Below the pieces are notes generated by a model, which worked only from the letters and a program-made list of their open reading frames with translations, ran no database searches and was not told where the DNA came from. DNA of 64,000 nt from NCBI GenBank assembly GCA_964020155.1, contig OZ026570.1, positions 1,612,221-1,676,220 on the forward strand, given 5' to 3'. A program made the position numbers and the translations under genes. Below are positions 22,509 through 51,963 of this stretch, piece by piece (position 1 is the first letter of the stretch; the number at the start of each line of letters is the position of its first letter). Source of the stretch: Chondrilla cf. caribensis (Eukaryota > Porifera > Demospongiae > Chondrillida > Chondrillidae).

Positions 22509-22679
22509 CCTCATAACTACTAATTGGAAAGACCTGGAAGATTACAATCGATTTAAAATATATATAATGCTATAGTAATAATGTCTTAACTGATCAAACT
22601 CTTTATTGATCACATATAATTGATATTTACATTCACCCTATAATGATATTCATTTTGATACTAATAATTGATCTTGTAT

Positions 22680-22685
22680 AATAAA
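22680..22685 (+). terminator. polyadenylation signal of CX3C gene A
   Basis: AATAAA about 170 bases after the stop codon. Confidence 0.45.
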
Positions 22686-22689
22686 CAAA

Positions 22690-24640
22690 AGGATGATCAA
22701 AATGCGTATGATACTGATAATACGGTAATATATAATTAGTATATATTATATAATAGCTAGTAATTACTGTATGGTAAGAAAAAAATTGCATTTTTGGGCT
22801 CAAATAAGCATTATGTATCTAGGTATTAGTTTCGCGATTTATGTGTTGATACTTGTCATCGGTGTTTTGATATTTTTGCTGGTAAGGATTTCTTCAATTA
22901 ACTGTTGCAAATTACAAAAAATGCAAATTTCAACCTCAAAATTTTCTCATTATACAATAATATTATGTGTGAACATTGCACAATTAAAAGGAATTTTAGT
23001 ACTGTACATTACAGTTCTATAATTATATGATGAGATATATATTGATCAGGCATCTATAACCAGTAGATCTCATAATGGCAATAACACAATATAGAAATAT
23101 TAAACTTTCGAAAAAAAACTTCTCAATGACATGGAAAGTAGCATTATAATCACCAACCACTCACCTTAAACATGCAGGGATTTTTCCAAATGGATAGAGA
23201 ATTCACTCAACATAGTATTCAAGTTTGAAATACTGCACTCTAATAAGTATACTGATAATTAAAATATTGGTCTGAGCTGAGGACACTTATCTGATGTGCA
23301 TAATATTAATACTGTATATTAATATTGCATGCCTCAGGATGGACATGCAGAGTTTATATATTGACAGAATCATATACATGTAGTTGATATACCGTATAGC
23401 GGGAAATATTCACAGCACAAAATTTTCGCAGATTTCGCGGTTTGCCTAACATCCGCGAACATTTTATCCGTGAATTAGGCGTTCTCGCTGTTCTGTCGCA
23501 TGACCCTGGCCAGCATCTGCGAATTTTCATTTTTGGAGCCATCCGTGAAAATTTTGTCCTGCGAAAATTTCCCGCTATACGGTATTTATAATGAACAATA
23601 CACTGTAGTTATAACAATGATTAACTTTGTGATATACTTGATTGTTGAAATACAATTAAATTTTGGTCCATAATTACAGACCTTTATTATTATTAATAGA
23701 AATTCATGTGCAGATACAAGTGCACAAACCCAAATGCATATGCATACGAAGGCACACACATGTATACGCACATGCACACATAAATGAATTTGTGCGCACA
23801 CACACACACATGCCAATGTCCATGTACCCATGTATATATACGTATACTATGTATTATATTTGCACAAATGAATGTACACACATACATGACATTGTATAGT
23901 ACATAAGTATGCACACGCAGACTCCTTAAAATTGAACTTTCTTAGAAGCTACCCAATAGATACAATCACATGTGGTAACAAATGAGTCATATTAATGTGA
24001 TATATTATGTGCGTGCCTTTTCAATAGATCTTTGGTATCCCAATACACACTTGTGAACCAAGTCTCATATATACGTACATTAGGTTGCAAAGCATGACAA
24101 CGTCTATACATTGTTGACTGGTCGCCTCCTCAATCCCATATACGTACAATGCATAGTACATACATGCATGATGGTTCCTGATGATTTGATTTGAAGTTTA
24201 CTAACAACTTCATTGACAGTGTTCCACAATGCAGACCCTATTCAACATGCATTGAAGCAATCCATACAAGTCTGTGTACACTTGCCATTGTGTACTGTAT
24301 GTTATTACTCACACCTGGAAATGATGGTCATGTGGAGACACCTTGAATACTATCCTCATGTATGTTAATGGATTATAATTATGCATGATAGTATTGGCTA
24401 GTATTTATACAGTGTGTATATAATATGTGTATATTATATGTATAATAATATCATATGCAGCATTAAACATAATAACACAGCATATTCATGACTCTTTGAA
24501 GTGAAACCTGTCATAATATCCCATTCATTGAGTTTCCCATTCATTGCAGTTCACTGGTGATTAATTACTAGCACAAGCACAAAGGTGGCAGTTTATCAAC
24601 AGTGGTATTGTGAGTTCTAAAGCTCTGAGACCTTCGTCTA
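22690..24640. other. DNA between the two CX3C genes
   Basis: Apart from the MITE at 23392-23582 and a CA-rich stretch at 23700-23910, I see no gene. Short ORFs here match no family. Confidence 0.5.
23392..23582. mobile_element. mariner-type MITE, 191 bp
   Basis: Termini CCGTATAGCGGGAAATATTC and inverted GAAAATTTCCCGCTATACGG, flanked by TA (23390-23391 and 23583-23584). The interior repeats TTCGCGG/CCGCGAA-type motifs. Non-coding; the CCGTAT start is shared with the right end of the pogo-type element at 8857-11503. Confidence 0.85.
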
Positions 24641-24725
24641 GCCAAATAAAAAGGTATACAGACAGTGTTTATGTGTACATTTATACTAGGTAAACTTTGA
24701 AAAGCGGTTGAGAAGAAATTTCAAG

Positions 24726-25520
24726 ATGAGCAGACAAGGTTTAACTTTAATCCTTTCTTTTTTGTTTACAGTCCTGGCAATGGTAGGTGTCTGATTGAAT
24801 TTACTGTTGTGGCTACAGTTATCACATAATACCAAGCATAGTAACCTTAGTACTTTTATCTCAGCAGTTACATCATAGTATATTACACATACTTGTTTTT
24901 TAATATTTAATAACTAGATAATATAAGACTTCATAATTATAAATAATAGTGAAACACTTTCTACCCACTGTAACTTTATCTAATTATCAACTTGAAAAAA
25001 TCAAAGGTCCATTAATGACAACCTTCACAGTGTAGTCTGTCCAGCTAGACCGTTCCTGTATTAAGCTTAAGTGTTCATGAAGGGCAGTATAGGGTAGGGG
25101 ATTAATATTCTAGCATAGACATAGTATATACAGGGATAGGTTTGCTCTGGCCTGCAGCACATAACTCCTAATCAACCAGTGATTGACGTTTTGAATTTTG
25201 GGAAAGAATATTCCATTATTACCTCAGTGACCATTGTACCAGGAGTGGCAAAACTTAATTGAGCTACAGTACTGTAAAAACTCGTTGAAACAAACACTCT
25301 AAAGACAGAGTCCTGCATCCTTAACACAAACCACATTTTGAGCATCATTCGCGTTTGCTGTAGTAGTGTACATGTAGTGAGCATATCTTGATATTAAGAA
25401 CACCTGATAACAAGAACTGATTTTGTGGATCCCTTATACATAGTTTGTTTTAACAGGTTTCTAATAGATAATACTCCATGCATATTGTTTACCGTATTGA
25501 AGATCTATGATTGATCCTTA

Positions 25521-25558
<38 letters not shown>

Positions 25559-26422
25559 ATTAAATGAGGGCTATTACATGCAGTAGCATCTCTGTAATGG
25601 TGACTCAGAGGTTTGGGGACTAATTGCAATGTGTGCTTAACAATCCCCCTGACAGCTACCTTCAATCTGGTGCCACCTACCAGACTATTAATGTGAATCT
25701 TATCAAAGTGTAGTCTTGTACTGCTATATAATGTCAATCATCCTTTAAAAAACTTAATTATAGTAACTTTTGTTTAGCTCAAACACAGTACTTATTAATA
25801 ATATTAGTTAGTTTTAACAACTTAATCTTATTTAGGGATACAATGGCAATTAGAGTTAATGTTTTATATGTAATAGTGAAAGATGTTGAGAAAAATTGCT
25901 TTATGACATTTTTAAATTTTAATGCAGCTATTCCAGGCTGCAGTTACAGTGGCTGAGTATGACACAGAGATTATCAAGGATGGGCGAGAGAGAAGCAATG
26001 ACGATTTAAAGAAATATCGTGGTTTTGTGGAATGTTCTCATAAGTGTGAAAGGTACTACAACCTTGGTTGTTACTGGAGGTGCTTCTATTTACACTATTA
26101 CCAAATACCGAAGACTGAAAATGGATTAAATACTATTAGCTATAGGATGGTGAATAGCAACGATCATCCTGGTAGTGACGAAGATAACATATCTGATATC
26201 GATGAATTTACGTCTCATTCACAACCTCAACGGTGCATCTCCAGATGCACAGTGTATGAGCTTGGATGCCTGTTGAGATGCCTTTGGCACAATGACGGTG
26301 GATTCAAAAGTATCAAAAAGGTTTTCGGGGCAGATATTTCCAGGACTAGAAGCATGTCAGGATCAAAGAGCATATCTCACTTCCACTCTAGTTCCACATC
26401 TTGTAGCAGGTCCAGGAGGTAG
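24726..26422 (+). CDS. small secreted CX3C-module protein B (two modules)
   Basis: Two exons, 24726-24782 and 25928-26422, phase-0 intron, 183 aa. Exon 1 is a signal peptide (MSRQGLTLILSFLFTVLAM). Exon 2 holds two cysteine modules: CSHKC...CYWRC followed by FYLHYY, and CISRC...CLLRC followed by LWHNDGGFKSIKK. Each has CX3C pairs separated by 7 residues. They are separated by an acidic linker (GSDEDNISDIDE). The tail is Ser/Arg-rich but shorter than in protein A. The second module shares RCLWH-DGGF-IKK with protein A, so the genes are tandem paralogues; the intron sits at the same place and phase. The 1.1-kb intron includes an AT microsatellite at 25522-25556. An A/T-rich TATA-like AAATAAAAAGG lies near 24645. 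Function unknown. Confidence 0.78.
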
Positions 26423-26793
26423 AATAAACACAATGATTTTTGGTGTGAGTCACATTATGAACATAATATTATTATTGATCACAATATTTTTTCAGGCCTG
26501 TATACCTACATCATACAAATTTACAGCAAATGAATTCAATAATTATTTCATATGTATGTATATATAAAGACATTGGAAGCAGAATAATTTTAAAAATTAA
26601 TATGTTTCACTTGTAGTCATGAATAACAATAATTACTAGTCTACAACTGCTGTTGGCAATTATGCATCAATCCAGATGTAATATTATAATTAGTGGTAAG
26701 ATCATGGTAAATGCTTGATATAAAATTGGATAAAGTGCAAAATTTACACCATGGTGGATACGCAATCTGGAGAAAATTCTAATGGTTGTAATA
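26423..26793. other. 3' flank of CX3C gene B
   Basis: AT-rich, no gene seen. Confidence 0.5.
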
Positions 26794-26993
26794 CAGTGGA
26801 ACCTCTTCATAAAGGACACATTGGGACCAACTAATTTGTCCACTGTAGAGAGGTTGTCCACTCTTCAGAGGTGAAAAATGTATTAACACTATAGGAAAAA
26901 AGTTCATTTTTGGGCCTAAGAAAGTGTCCTTTGTAGGGAGGCATTTTCTATGGTGTCCTTTATTGGGAGAGTCCTTTAATAGAGGTTCCACTG
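26794..26993. mobile_element. pogo/Tigger-type MITE, 200 bp
   Basis: Starts CAGTGGAACCTCTTCATAAA and ends AATAGAGGTTCCACTG, between TA dinucleotides (26792-26793, 26994-26995). It is the reverse-complement counterpart of the copy at 6223-6420. Confidence 0.85.
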
Positions 26994-27389
26994 TAGTATG
27001 AATTTCCAAATACAATCGTTCATGTAAAATGGTGCCACAAACTGCATGTTAGATCTGTACATGGACAAATACCATGCTATATATAAATTAGATAATGATA
27101 ACTATATATAGACTATTAATCACAATAATTATTATTATTTGAATACTAAGAAGTAATAAATAAAACAAAGAGTCATACAGAATTTCATTTACTTCGTACT
27201 TTATTAATTAACAGTATCGACATAGGCTGAATAGCGGGGAATCTGTCAGAAGGTACGGGAGACCTGATTGAAGTAATATCTTAGCTGAAACATTCCATCA
27301 AGTTTCACAAAATCCTAAGAGCAATTACCATACGCTAGTACTAATAGGTCTATTCGCGGTGGACGCCAGATTGATCAAGTCTTAGTAGA

Positions 27390-27720
27390 ATTCATCTACT
27401 GAGTAAACACAAGAACCAGCTCCGCATGAGACGATCTCTGACCGTGGGAGAGTCCATTTACCACGGCCAACCGTCCAGTCTTGTTCTTCTCAGTTCCCGC
27501 CCCCTGGCCCTGGGACCCTCTAGCCCCCGAAAAATGGCGGACGGGACTCGATTGTGAGTGTTGTAGTACTAGTCCGGTAACAAAGGTGAACACCGATGTA
27601 GCTGTTTGCCAGTTTGAATTATAAACGTGCGCTAGACCTGTCACGTTTGAAAGTGTATTGAAATATAATGAATTCAATTCTTCTGTGCCACCTCAGTCTA
27701 AATTAAAAGTGAAGATCTAG
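27390..27720. promoter_or_regulatory. GC-rich block, possible promoter and first exon
   Basis: GC content rises sharply here compared with all neighbours. On the plus strand AAAAATGGCGGACGGG is followed by a GTGAGT donor at 27556, which could be a seven-codon first exon. The copy in the downstream duplicate (about 30355) lost the GT donor. No downstream exon could be linked, so this is only a candidate. Confidence 0.25.
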
Positions 27721-29854
27721 AGGAGAGGTATACATCATGTGCAACAATAAGAACGTCCAGGTGAGTAACAATTATTGGTATTATTTATACGTTTAGCTTT
27801 TTGTGCTATTGTTATTTTTGAAAATACAGTGCCTATTAGTAATAATGCATTTGTACGTATACAGTGGAACCTGTATAATGCGGACACTTGGGGACCGGCA
27901 AGAAGTGTCCTGATTATAAAGGTGTCCTGATTTCCCAGGGTTGCCTATCATGTCACTAGACTTTGGAGTTTACTTCAATTACTGAACACAATAATAAATA
28001 ATATACTGATATACATGTTATATATGACAGGAAATGTATGTTGTTGTTGTTTATGAAGTTATTATGCTCGTCCGATATAATATGTATTCCCAAGTGTAAT
28101 CGCAACAATGAATTTATATTGACTTTATATTGCGCAAGAGAAAATGGTCGATTTGGAAACGCGGAGGCTTGGAAATTGGGCTAGAATTCGAGCGCAACGG
28201 CTTCGCCTAATGTAAAAATTTCAGCGAAGGTTCCTTTAAACCTAAGAAAGACACCCATGTAATTCGAGTGTGGGGAAGGCAGTTTTTAACTCGAAATACT
28301 TGTTTTCACGGTCCTGAGAAGTATCTAAAAAGATTGAGAGAAGCTCTCGATAGAATTGAACAATAACCAAGCTTTGTATTCGATAGATATGTTGTTTTTT
28401 GCTTGACATTGCATTCTTGCCAGTTTTAAGAATTATATTATTTAGCACTGTCCGGAATTGGCAGGTAGTTTTACGAACGATTGATGTAACGGGACTGTAA
28501 ATGGCTGTCCTGATTACGGAATACAGTTGTGTCCGGATTTTTCAGGTGCCTAAATACCAGTTTTAAATGGAGAAAGATTCGGGACAATAGTTTAATTTCC
28601 GTTATATGCAGGTGTCCGCTTTTTCCAGAGTCCGGATTAACAGGTTCCACTGTAGCAATTTTTTCGTTATATTTTGTTGCACACATTTTATTATGTCTTG
28701 TCAAACTCCTGTTTTTAGTGTACTTCAAACAGCAAACAATAAAGAGTGTGTGTTGTGGTCTAATCTTTTAATATACAGATGATCGTAGAGCAGATGTGTG
28801 CTAATGGTTCAAACTTGAATCCAAAGAAACTACCAGAAAAGGTTCCCAAATGTACTGTTGTATATTTTTCAACACCACCACAATGGCTTGAATGCAAATT
28901 GAAGTAACTGATAATGGGATCTGCCTTTAAACAAGGTCGATGAGTCAACAGAACGCACAGGTGCTTGATATGCCAAGATTATAAGGGTTATATGCTTCTT
29001 AACGAAGAAGAGAACGATCTGAAGATGCCAAATACGGGCCAACACTGATTCGATTTTTAGGAGGGATTTTTGCGTGAGTTTACTGACACACTCCATGTAA
29101 GAACATTTTAGTTTGGCTATAATGTATTTCAAGTTAATCGACATCAACTTTCACCTATTAAAGTCAATTTGTTATCTTTCACTCTGTTTCCGTGATTGAG
29201 TGCTATTTTCCATCACTGGACCGCTTCCTTTAGTTGAAATGACATCAGACCCCATGCGGTCATTCCACAAGGATCTGATCATGATAATATGTTATAATTA
29301 TTAGATTATAGTATTGACATATTAATTTGCACTAATTTTATATAATTATATCCACAGTAGATTTTACCCAGCATTGTCATACAGACTGTAATGATAAAAA
29401 CAATATCCGTTGTGGTGTATTCACCTGATTTCTTAGAATCATGAACTACCGTAGGAAATCCCTCTTCAATTACCACCACACAGCTCTGTACACCTGTTTC
29501 CCTAGTATTATTGGTGATTCCTTTTGTTGTGTATCACAGATGAAGGGATTCACACCTGCAAGACACACCGTCGTACACCTGCTACGTACACCTACACAAA
29601 GGAAGGAGGTCTGACACACTTTAAGTTGATTGCATTACTGATTTGTTCATTTTGCCTTGTACTGTATGAAGTGGTTGATTCACAAAGTGTTTTACGGTAA
29701 ACTTTTTCAGTTTTAATCTTGTTGCTATCCAGATTATACTATAACTACACCCACTACTGACAATGTGCACTTTTAAATGCTTCGTAAATCTGAATGTAAA
29801 TTTAACACAAAATTATGCACATGCACACATGTACGCACAGACACATGCACACAC
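27530..29854. repeat. segmental duplication, copy A
   Basis: This block is homologous, with interruptions, to 30350-33420. Matching stretches include 27590-27860 with 30400-30820, 28680-28830 with 32535-32650, and 29160-29800 with 32762-33400. Copy A carries a 791-bp MITE at 27862-28652. No coding exon is evident. Confidence 0.8.
27862..28652. mobile_element. long pogo-type non-autonomous element, 791 bp
   Basis: Left end CAGTGGAACCTGTATAATGC, right end GGATTAACAGGTTCCACTG, TA on both sides (27860-27861, 28653-28654). The ends repeat several GTCC-type motifs (GTGTCCTGATT, GTGTCCGGATT). There is no transposase reading frame. Confidence 0.75.
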
Positions 29855-30229
29855 TAGTGCTGGAATGGTTAATAGATTAATCGATTAAACAATCGATTTT
29901 CATTTCAAATCTGATTGTTGTTGATGGCGCAAGCAAATTGATTAATCACAGGAAGTAATTAAGTGAGTAGACCAGGCAGCCACCCCCGCCTAATTACTGG
30001 GAACCTTCACTTCATGGGTTCAGTTTTGTACTTCAAAAGTACCTGAAATGTGATAGGGACTCTATGGACTTCACTTCACGTCTGTTGGATGACTACTCAG
30101 TGTAATAAAGTAGAAGAGGTTTCCGGTTACGTCCACTTAATTACTTCCAGTGATCTATTGAGTAGTCATCGGCTAATATGTACTCAGTCTGATGATCGAT
30201 TTGAAAATTACAGCCAATTCCCAGCGCTA
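29855..30229. mobile_element. hAT-type MITE, 375 bp
   Basis: Starts TAGTGCTGGAATGG and ends CCCAGCGCTA. The flanking octamers GCACACAC and GTACACAT match at 6 of 8 positions. Same family as 3766-4109. Confidence 0.7.
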
Positions 30230-30602
30230 GTACACATGTACGCACGTACACACACACAAACACACACACACACACAAACACAGACACATGCACACACGTA
30301 CACATGTACACGCATGCATGCACCCATACATGAGACCCTCTTTCCCCTTGAGAAATGGCAGACGGATGCCGATTGAGTATTATAGTACAGAGGTGACACG
30401 GATGTACCTGTTTATCAGTTTGAATTATAACAAGGCGCTAGACCTGTCACCTTTGAAAGTTTATTGAACTACAATGAATTCAATTCTTAAGTCTGTGCCG
30501 CCTCAGTGTACATTGAAAGCAAAGGGAGCAGAGATGTAAAAGCATGTCTGGTTGTCATGCAGGCTGTATAATTGTAAAGAACGTCCACGTGAATAACAAT
30601 TA

Positions 30603-30702
30603 CAGTGGGACCTCTCTATTCAAAACCTCTGAAATGTGGAAACCTCTGTATTAAGGACTAAAATTGAGGTTCCAAAGTGTCCTTAATAGAGACGTTCCAC
30701 TG
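30603..30702. mobile_element. pogo/Tigger-type MITE, 100 bp, with empty site
   Basis: Inserted at TA: copy B reads AACAAT-TA-[element]-TA-TTGGTATT, while copy A (27766-27782) reads AACAATTATTGGTATT without an insertion. This paralogous empty site confirms the element ends and TA duplication. Confidence 0.85.
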
Positions 30703-30933
30703 TATTGGTATTGTCTATACGCTTAGATATTGGTACTATATTGTTATTGTTGTAAAATACAGGACCTTGTATTGAACAATGTATTATAATAATATTGTGC
30801 GTATGCATATGTACGTATAGACCCCTTTCAAAATGACGTCACAAGTTCGCGGTTAACGTGCGCGCTTTTCAAATGTTGGCAAAAACGTTCGTACGTGTAT
30901 ACCGAATAAGACTCGGAATAAAGATTGCACGCC

Positions 30934-31608
30934 ATGCCAGTTAGTTGTTGCGCCGTAAATTGTACCAACCGCTTTGACATTAAGTCTGGGATAGGATTTT
31001 ACGTTATTCCCGCTAACATCGAAAGAAGACAACGTTGGTTCTCAGCCATATCGAGAGACAATTGGCAGCCGAAAAAATCGATCGTATCTGCGGACAGCAT
31101 TTTGTTCACGGAAAACCTTCCATGAATCCCGAAGATGTTGACTACGTACCAACAATCTTCAAAGACCGAAAGAGGAGAGTTAATGTCGTCAAGGTTAATG
31201 AAGATCGAGAAGAAAGACAGGTCAAATATGGTGCGCCAAGAACTTGCTCAAAAACGCGACGAATTGGAAGAGATTGGAGAGGCTACCGAAGCTCTACTAA
31301 CATTTTCTTTTTCCTGACCAAGTACTTATTTCACTGCAACCTAATTCAAAGAAGCCTCTGTTCAAACGAATCTATCTTTACTTCTCCCATCAGAAACCAG
31401 TCTGTTATATCAAACCATCGTGGCAGCACTAGAACAAGAAATTTTTGGTTCTACATCTAAAAGGCCTACGTTCGATTCTATTATTGACAATGATGAGAGA
31501 ACAAAGTTTTATATGGGTCTCCCATCCTGCAACTTGTTTAGTGCTCTTCTTGAATACATGAGCTTGAGGGGTAATGTCATATGCAGGTTTCTGAAAAGAA
31601 ATACTTAG
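30934..31608 (+). pseudogene. THAP-domain transposase fragment
   Basis: From ATG 30934 the frame reads MPVSCCAVNC...FYVIPANIERRQRWFSAISRDNW, the first part of a THAP zinc finger. It shifts at an A6 run near 31071-31076, after which the +1 frame continues CGQHFVHGKPSMNPEDVDYVPTIF, with the THAP C-x2-H and the terminal PTIF-like motif. Further on, after more breaks, FYMGLPSCNLFSALLEYMS (near 31500-31565) matches the conserved F-Y-x-G-L-P-S segment before the DDE_Tnp_4 core. The catalytic core itself is absent. Confidence 0.7.
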
Positions 31609-31639
31609 TCTAGCAATGGCTGTAGGGGTTACATTTCTT

Positions 31640-32391
31640 TTTTGTGGCACATGCCATTGCTGCAATGTATCGGTTACAGTCCTGTCATATGGTAACTTCC
31701 TCACATCTCTCCTCTTTATATCCTCAACACAAAATATATAGACTGCGTGCCCCTCCTTCAATATCGGCTATATATTTGCACTCAGCGGACACAACATCAC
31801 CAGTTGTCTTGAGGGTTGCATGAACTGTTTACATTGTAATTGTTTTCAAGGACGAAAAGCAGTGTGCTCATATCACAATTGATGGTGGGTCATCGTTCTG
31901 GTGGATCCAAACGTTTTGTATCAGCCCCTCACTGAAGTACTTGTAAGCTTTCAGGGATTTAAAAGCTTTCATGCTCTCCTTGTCGATTGTTTTATCCCTG
32001 CTATGTGCGAGATAGTTGTAAATTAAATGTGTACCGAATTAAAATCTGCGATGCAATCGAGATCCTTTCCCCACGAAGATAGATAGATAGATAGATAATT
32101 ATTTAAACAACGAAACGACGAAACATTCGAACGAATATCTTCCAAGCTCTGCTGTTTTGAGCTAGAAGGCGTGTCCACTGCTTCTTCTTCGCTTTCGCTG
32201 TGTATAGTAAAAAAGCGTTCCCAATAAGTGACGATCCGTCCGATCAATTCGGCTTTGCTTCCCGATATCTTTACCGATATTTTCTTGGAGAGAGTTTTTA
32301 GCGAAGTCACCCTCGGGTTCTTCAGCACTTCAATAAACTCCGTTTCAGTTGTAGCTACTTCGAAATTCAATTTAGCGCGAGCACGATCCAT
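31640..32391 (-). pseudogene. SAP/SWIM/YqaJ-like ORF of the ISL2EU element
   Basis: From ATG 32391 the frame encodes a SAP-like DNA-binding segment (NPRVTSLKTLSKKISVKISG then SKAELIGRIVTYW). Further down the same strand, in broken frames, are SLKAYKYFSEGLIQNVWIH, a SWIM-like TTGDVVSAEC..., and TVTDTLQQWHVPQKR. These are landmarks I associate with the second protein of ISL2EU elements, ahead of a YqaJ-type nuclease that is not present here. Confidence 0.5.
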
Positions 32392-33419
32392 TTCAGTCCG
32401 GTACGAATACGAAACAATGTACTACGGCGTATACGTGCCAACATTTTTTGCCAACACTTCCGGAATTACTGATAATGAATGACGTTATGTGACGTCATTT
32501 TGAAAGGGGTCGATTTTCATTATTATTACATAAGCCTTGTCTAACTCCTGTTTTTAGTGTATTGCAAACAACAACAGGAAACAGTGTGCATTGTGGTCTA
32601 ATCTAAAATACAGATAATTGAAGAGCAGATGTGTACAGATGGATTCAAATTTGAATTGTACAAATTTAAAAAACCTACCAAACATGGTCCCCAAATTGTT
32701 CAAAGACACAACTGGATTTTGCGAATATCTAACTTTAAGTTACCTGAAGTGAATCTACATAAGCTTTCACCTGTTATAGTCAATTTGTTTTCTTTCACTC
32801 TGTTCCCATGAATGAGTGCTATTTTCCATCACTGGATCACTCCCTTTAGTCGAAATGACATCAGACCCCATGCGATCATTCCACAAGGGTCTTTGTATAT
32901 TTTACCCAGCATTGTCATACAGACTGTAATAATAAAAGCAATTTTCCGTTGACGGGCATGCACCTGATTTCTTAGAATCATGAATTACCATATAAGAATA
33001 CCTCTCCAATTACCACAACACAGTTCTGCACACCTGTTTCCCTAGTATTATTGGTGATTCCCTTTGATGTGTATCACAGATGAAGGGATTCACACTTGCA
33101 AGACACACTGTCGTACACCTGCTACGTACACCTGCACAAAGGAAGGAGGTCTAACACACACTAAGTTGATTGCATTACTGATTTGTTCATTTTGCCTTGT
33201 ACTGTATAAAATGGTTGATTCACAAAGTGTTTTACGGTAAACTTTTCAAAATTTTCATCTGATCAAGTTGCTATCCAGACTATACAATAGCTACACGCAC
33301 TACTGACAATGTGCACTTTAAATGCTGAAATTTGTGTAAATGTGAATGTAAATTTAACACAACATTTCACACATGTACACATGTACGCACAGGCACATGT
33401 ACACACACATGCACATGCT

Positions 33420-33607
33420 AGTGCTGGGATGATTAATTGATTAATCGATTTTCAAAATTGGCTGTCGGTTCTACTCATGCACTTAATTACTTCATCGATT
33501 TGCTTGCGCTATTAACGATAGTGAAATTTTAATTCGTTATAATTTATGATTCATTTTTTTTCATTTCAAATCTGATTATCATTAATAGTGTGAGCAAATT
33601 GATTAAT
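33420..33607. mobile_element. rearranged hAT-type MITE remnant
   Basis: Opens TAGTGCTGGGATGATTAATT like the family at 3766, then shows inverted and repeated internal parts and no recognisable right end. Confidence 0.5.
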
Positions 33608-33669
33608 AGGTACTGATAGTAAATTATTAATTTATTATTGCCCTAGCGCACACACGCACGCATGTACAT

Positions 33670-33726
33670 ACGTACACACGTACACAAATGTATACACATA
33701 AACACACACACACACACATGTATACA

Positions 33727-33783
<57 letters not shown>
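33670..33783. repeat. CA microsatellite
   Basis: An imperfect then pure (CA)n array, with similar CA-rich DNA continuing to 33880. Intergenic, upstream of receptor gene 1. Confidence 0.85.
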
Positions 33784-34179
33784 TCGCACAGAGAGAGGGA
33801 GACACGTATACATGTACACACATGTACTTGTACTCGTACACTCCTCTATCACATACAGTCACACGCGCACACACATTAAGTAAAAGAGACAGTAATTGCA
33901 TCATCAGATATGAATTTCTCCTCAAAGTGTGTTGCTAAGGTTTCCTGAATCCTTGCCAGCTCACTACTTGGGAATTAAGCATTAAATCATTTCAGTGTGT
34001 TTCTTAGAAATCCCTAATTACCATAAAAATTAACCACAATACCATACAAGTGTGAATAATTGAATAACAGGAGGTTGCAATTGTATTGTGCTTTTGAGGA
34101 TTCAGGTCACTGATGAGCAGTGCATGTTTCTTTAACTTGTTATATCTGGTCTGTGTGTGAAATCATAATAATGCAAGAG

Positions 34180-34186
34180 TATATAA
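34180..34186 (+). promoter_or_regulatory. TATA box of receptor gene 1
   Basis: The sequence TATATAA lies 95 bases before the ATG at 34275, with no ATG in between that continues in frame. Confidence 0.55.
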
Positions 34187-34274
34187 GAACGATGTGTGTT
34201 CAGATACTATTTTGAACTGCTGACGATGTGTATTGCAGACCTTTGTCAAGTTTGAACAGATGATATCAAAAGTC

Positions 34275-51520
<17,246 letters not shown>

Positions 51521-51960
51521 CTAGAGTGAGACACCTACGCATGTATGAGGTGTGATAATATAGAACCTTAATCAGATAGTGAAATAGATGTAGTCATTAA
51601 ATTAATAATATTATTTATTATTCTCTTAATGTATGGCGTTTGTATAACTGTGTTTATATTATAATAATGCTGAAATGTACTGTGGTATTCATGTAATGAT
51701 GGATCTTTGATATTTTCATACTAATACTGTTCTCCAGATTCAGAGAATCTAGAATTAATTTCTGTGCCATGTGATGTGGGGCTTAGATATCATTTATATT
51801 ATACTGTAAGTCCACTTTATGGCATGAGCATTGAATGTGTTGAGGCTTGTGTACAATGTGCACATATGGGCAAGTTTGTCGCACAAGTTTTTGGATTCCA
51901 ATTTACATAATGATATTCTATAATCATGTGCAAAATTAAGTATCTGATTATACTATTCCC
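51521..51960. other. 3' flank of receptor gene 1
   Basis: AT-rich, no gene. No AATAAA that clearly belongs to the receptor was identified. Confidence 0.4.
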
Positions 51961-51963
51961 ATA

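Larger units (their letters stand above)
30820..32511. mobile_element. degraded ISL2EU-type DNA transposon, 1692 bp
   Basis: Perfect 24-bp terminal inverted repeats (30820-30843 and 32488-32511; GACCCCTTTCAAAATGACGT...) bound the element. Inside are a plus-strand THAP-domain transposase fragment and a minus-strand ORF with SAP, SWIM-like and YqaJ-like pieces. This is the two-gene layout of ISL2EU (PIF/Harbinger-related) elements. The DDE catalytic core is missing, so it is non-autonomous. No clear target duplication was found. Confidence 0.75.
30350..33425. repeat. segmental duplication, copy B
   Basis: Homologous to copy A (27530-29854). It has two insertions absent from copy A: a 100-bp MITE at 30603-30702 and the ISL2EU-type element at 30820-32511. 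The last part (32762-33400) is highly similar to 29160-29800. Confidence 0.8.

Noticed and set aside
22256..22575. Hydrophobic W/F/L-rich ORFs over CX3C gene A
   Set aside because: Alternative frames of the SGSRSGSH repeat; the splice-consistent frame is the secreted protein.
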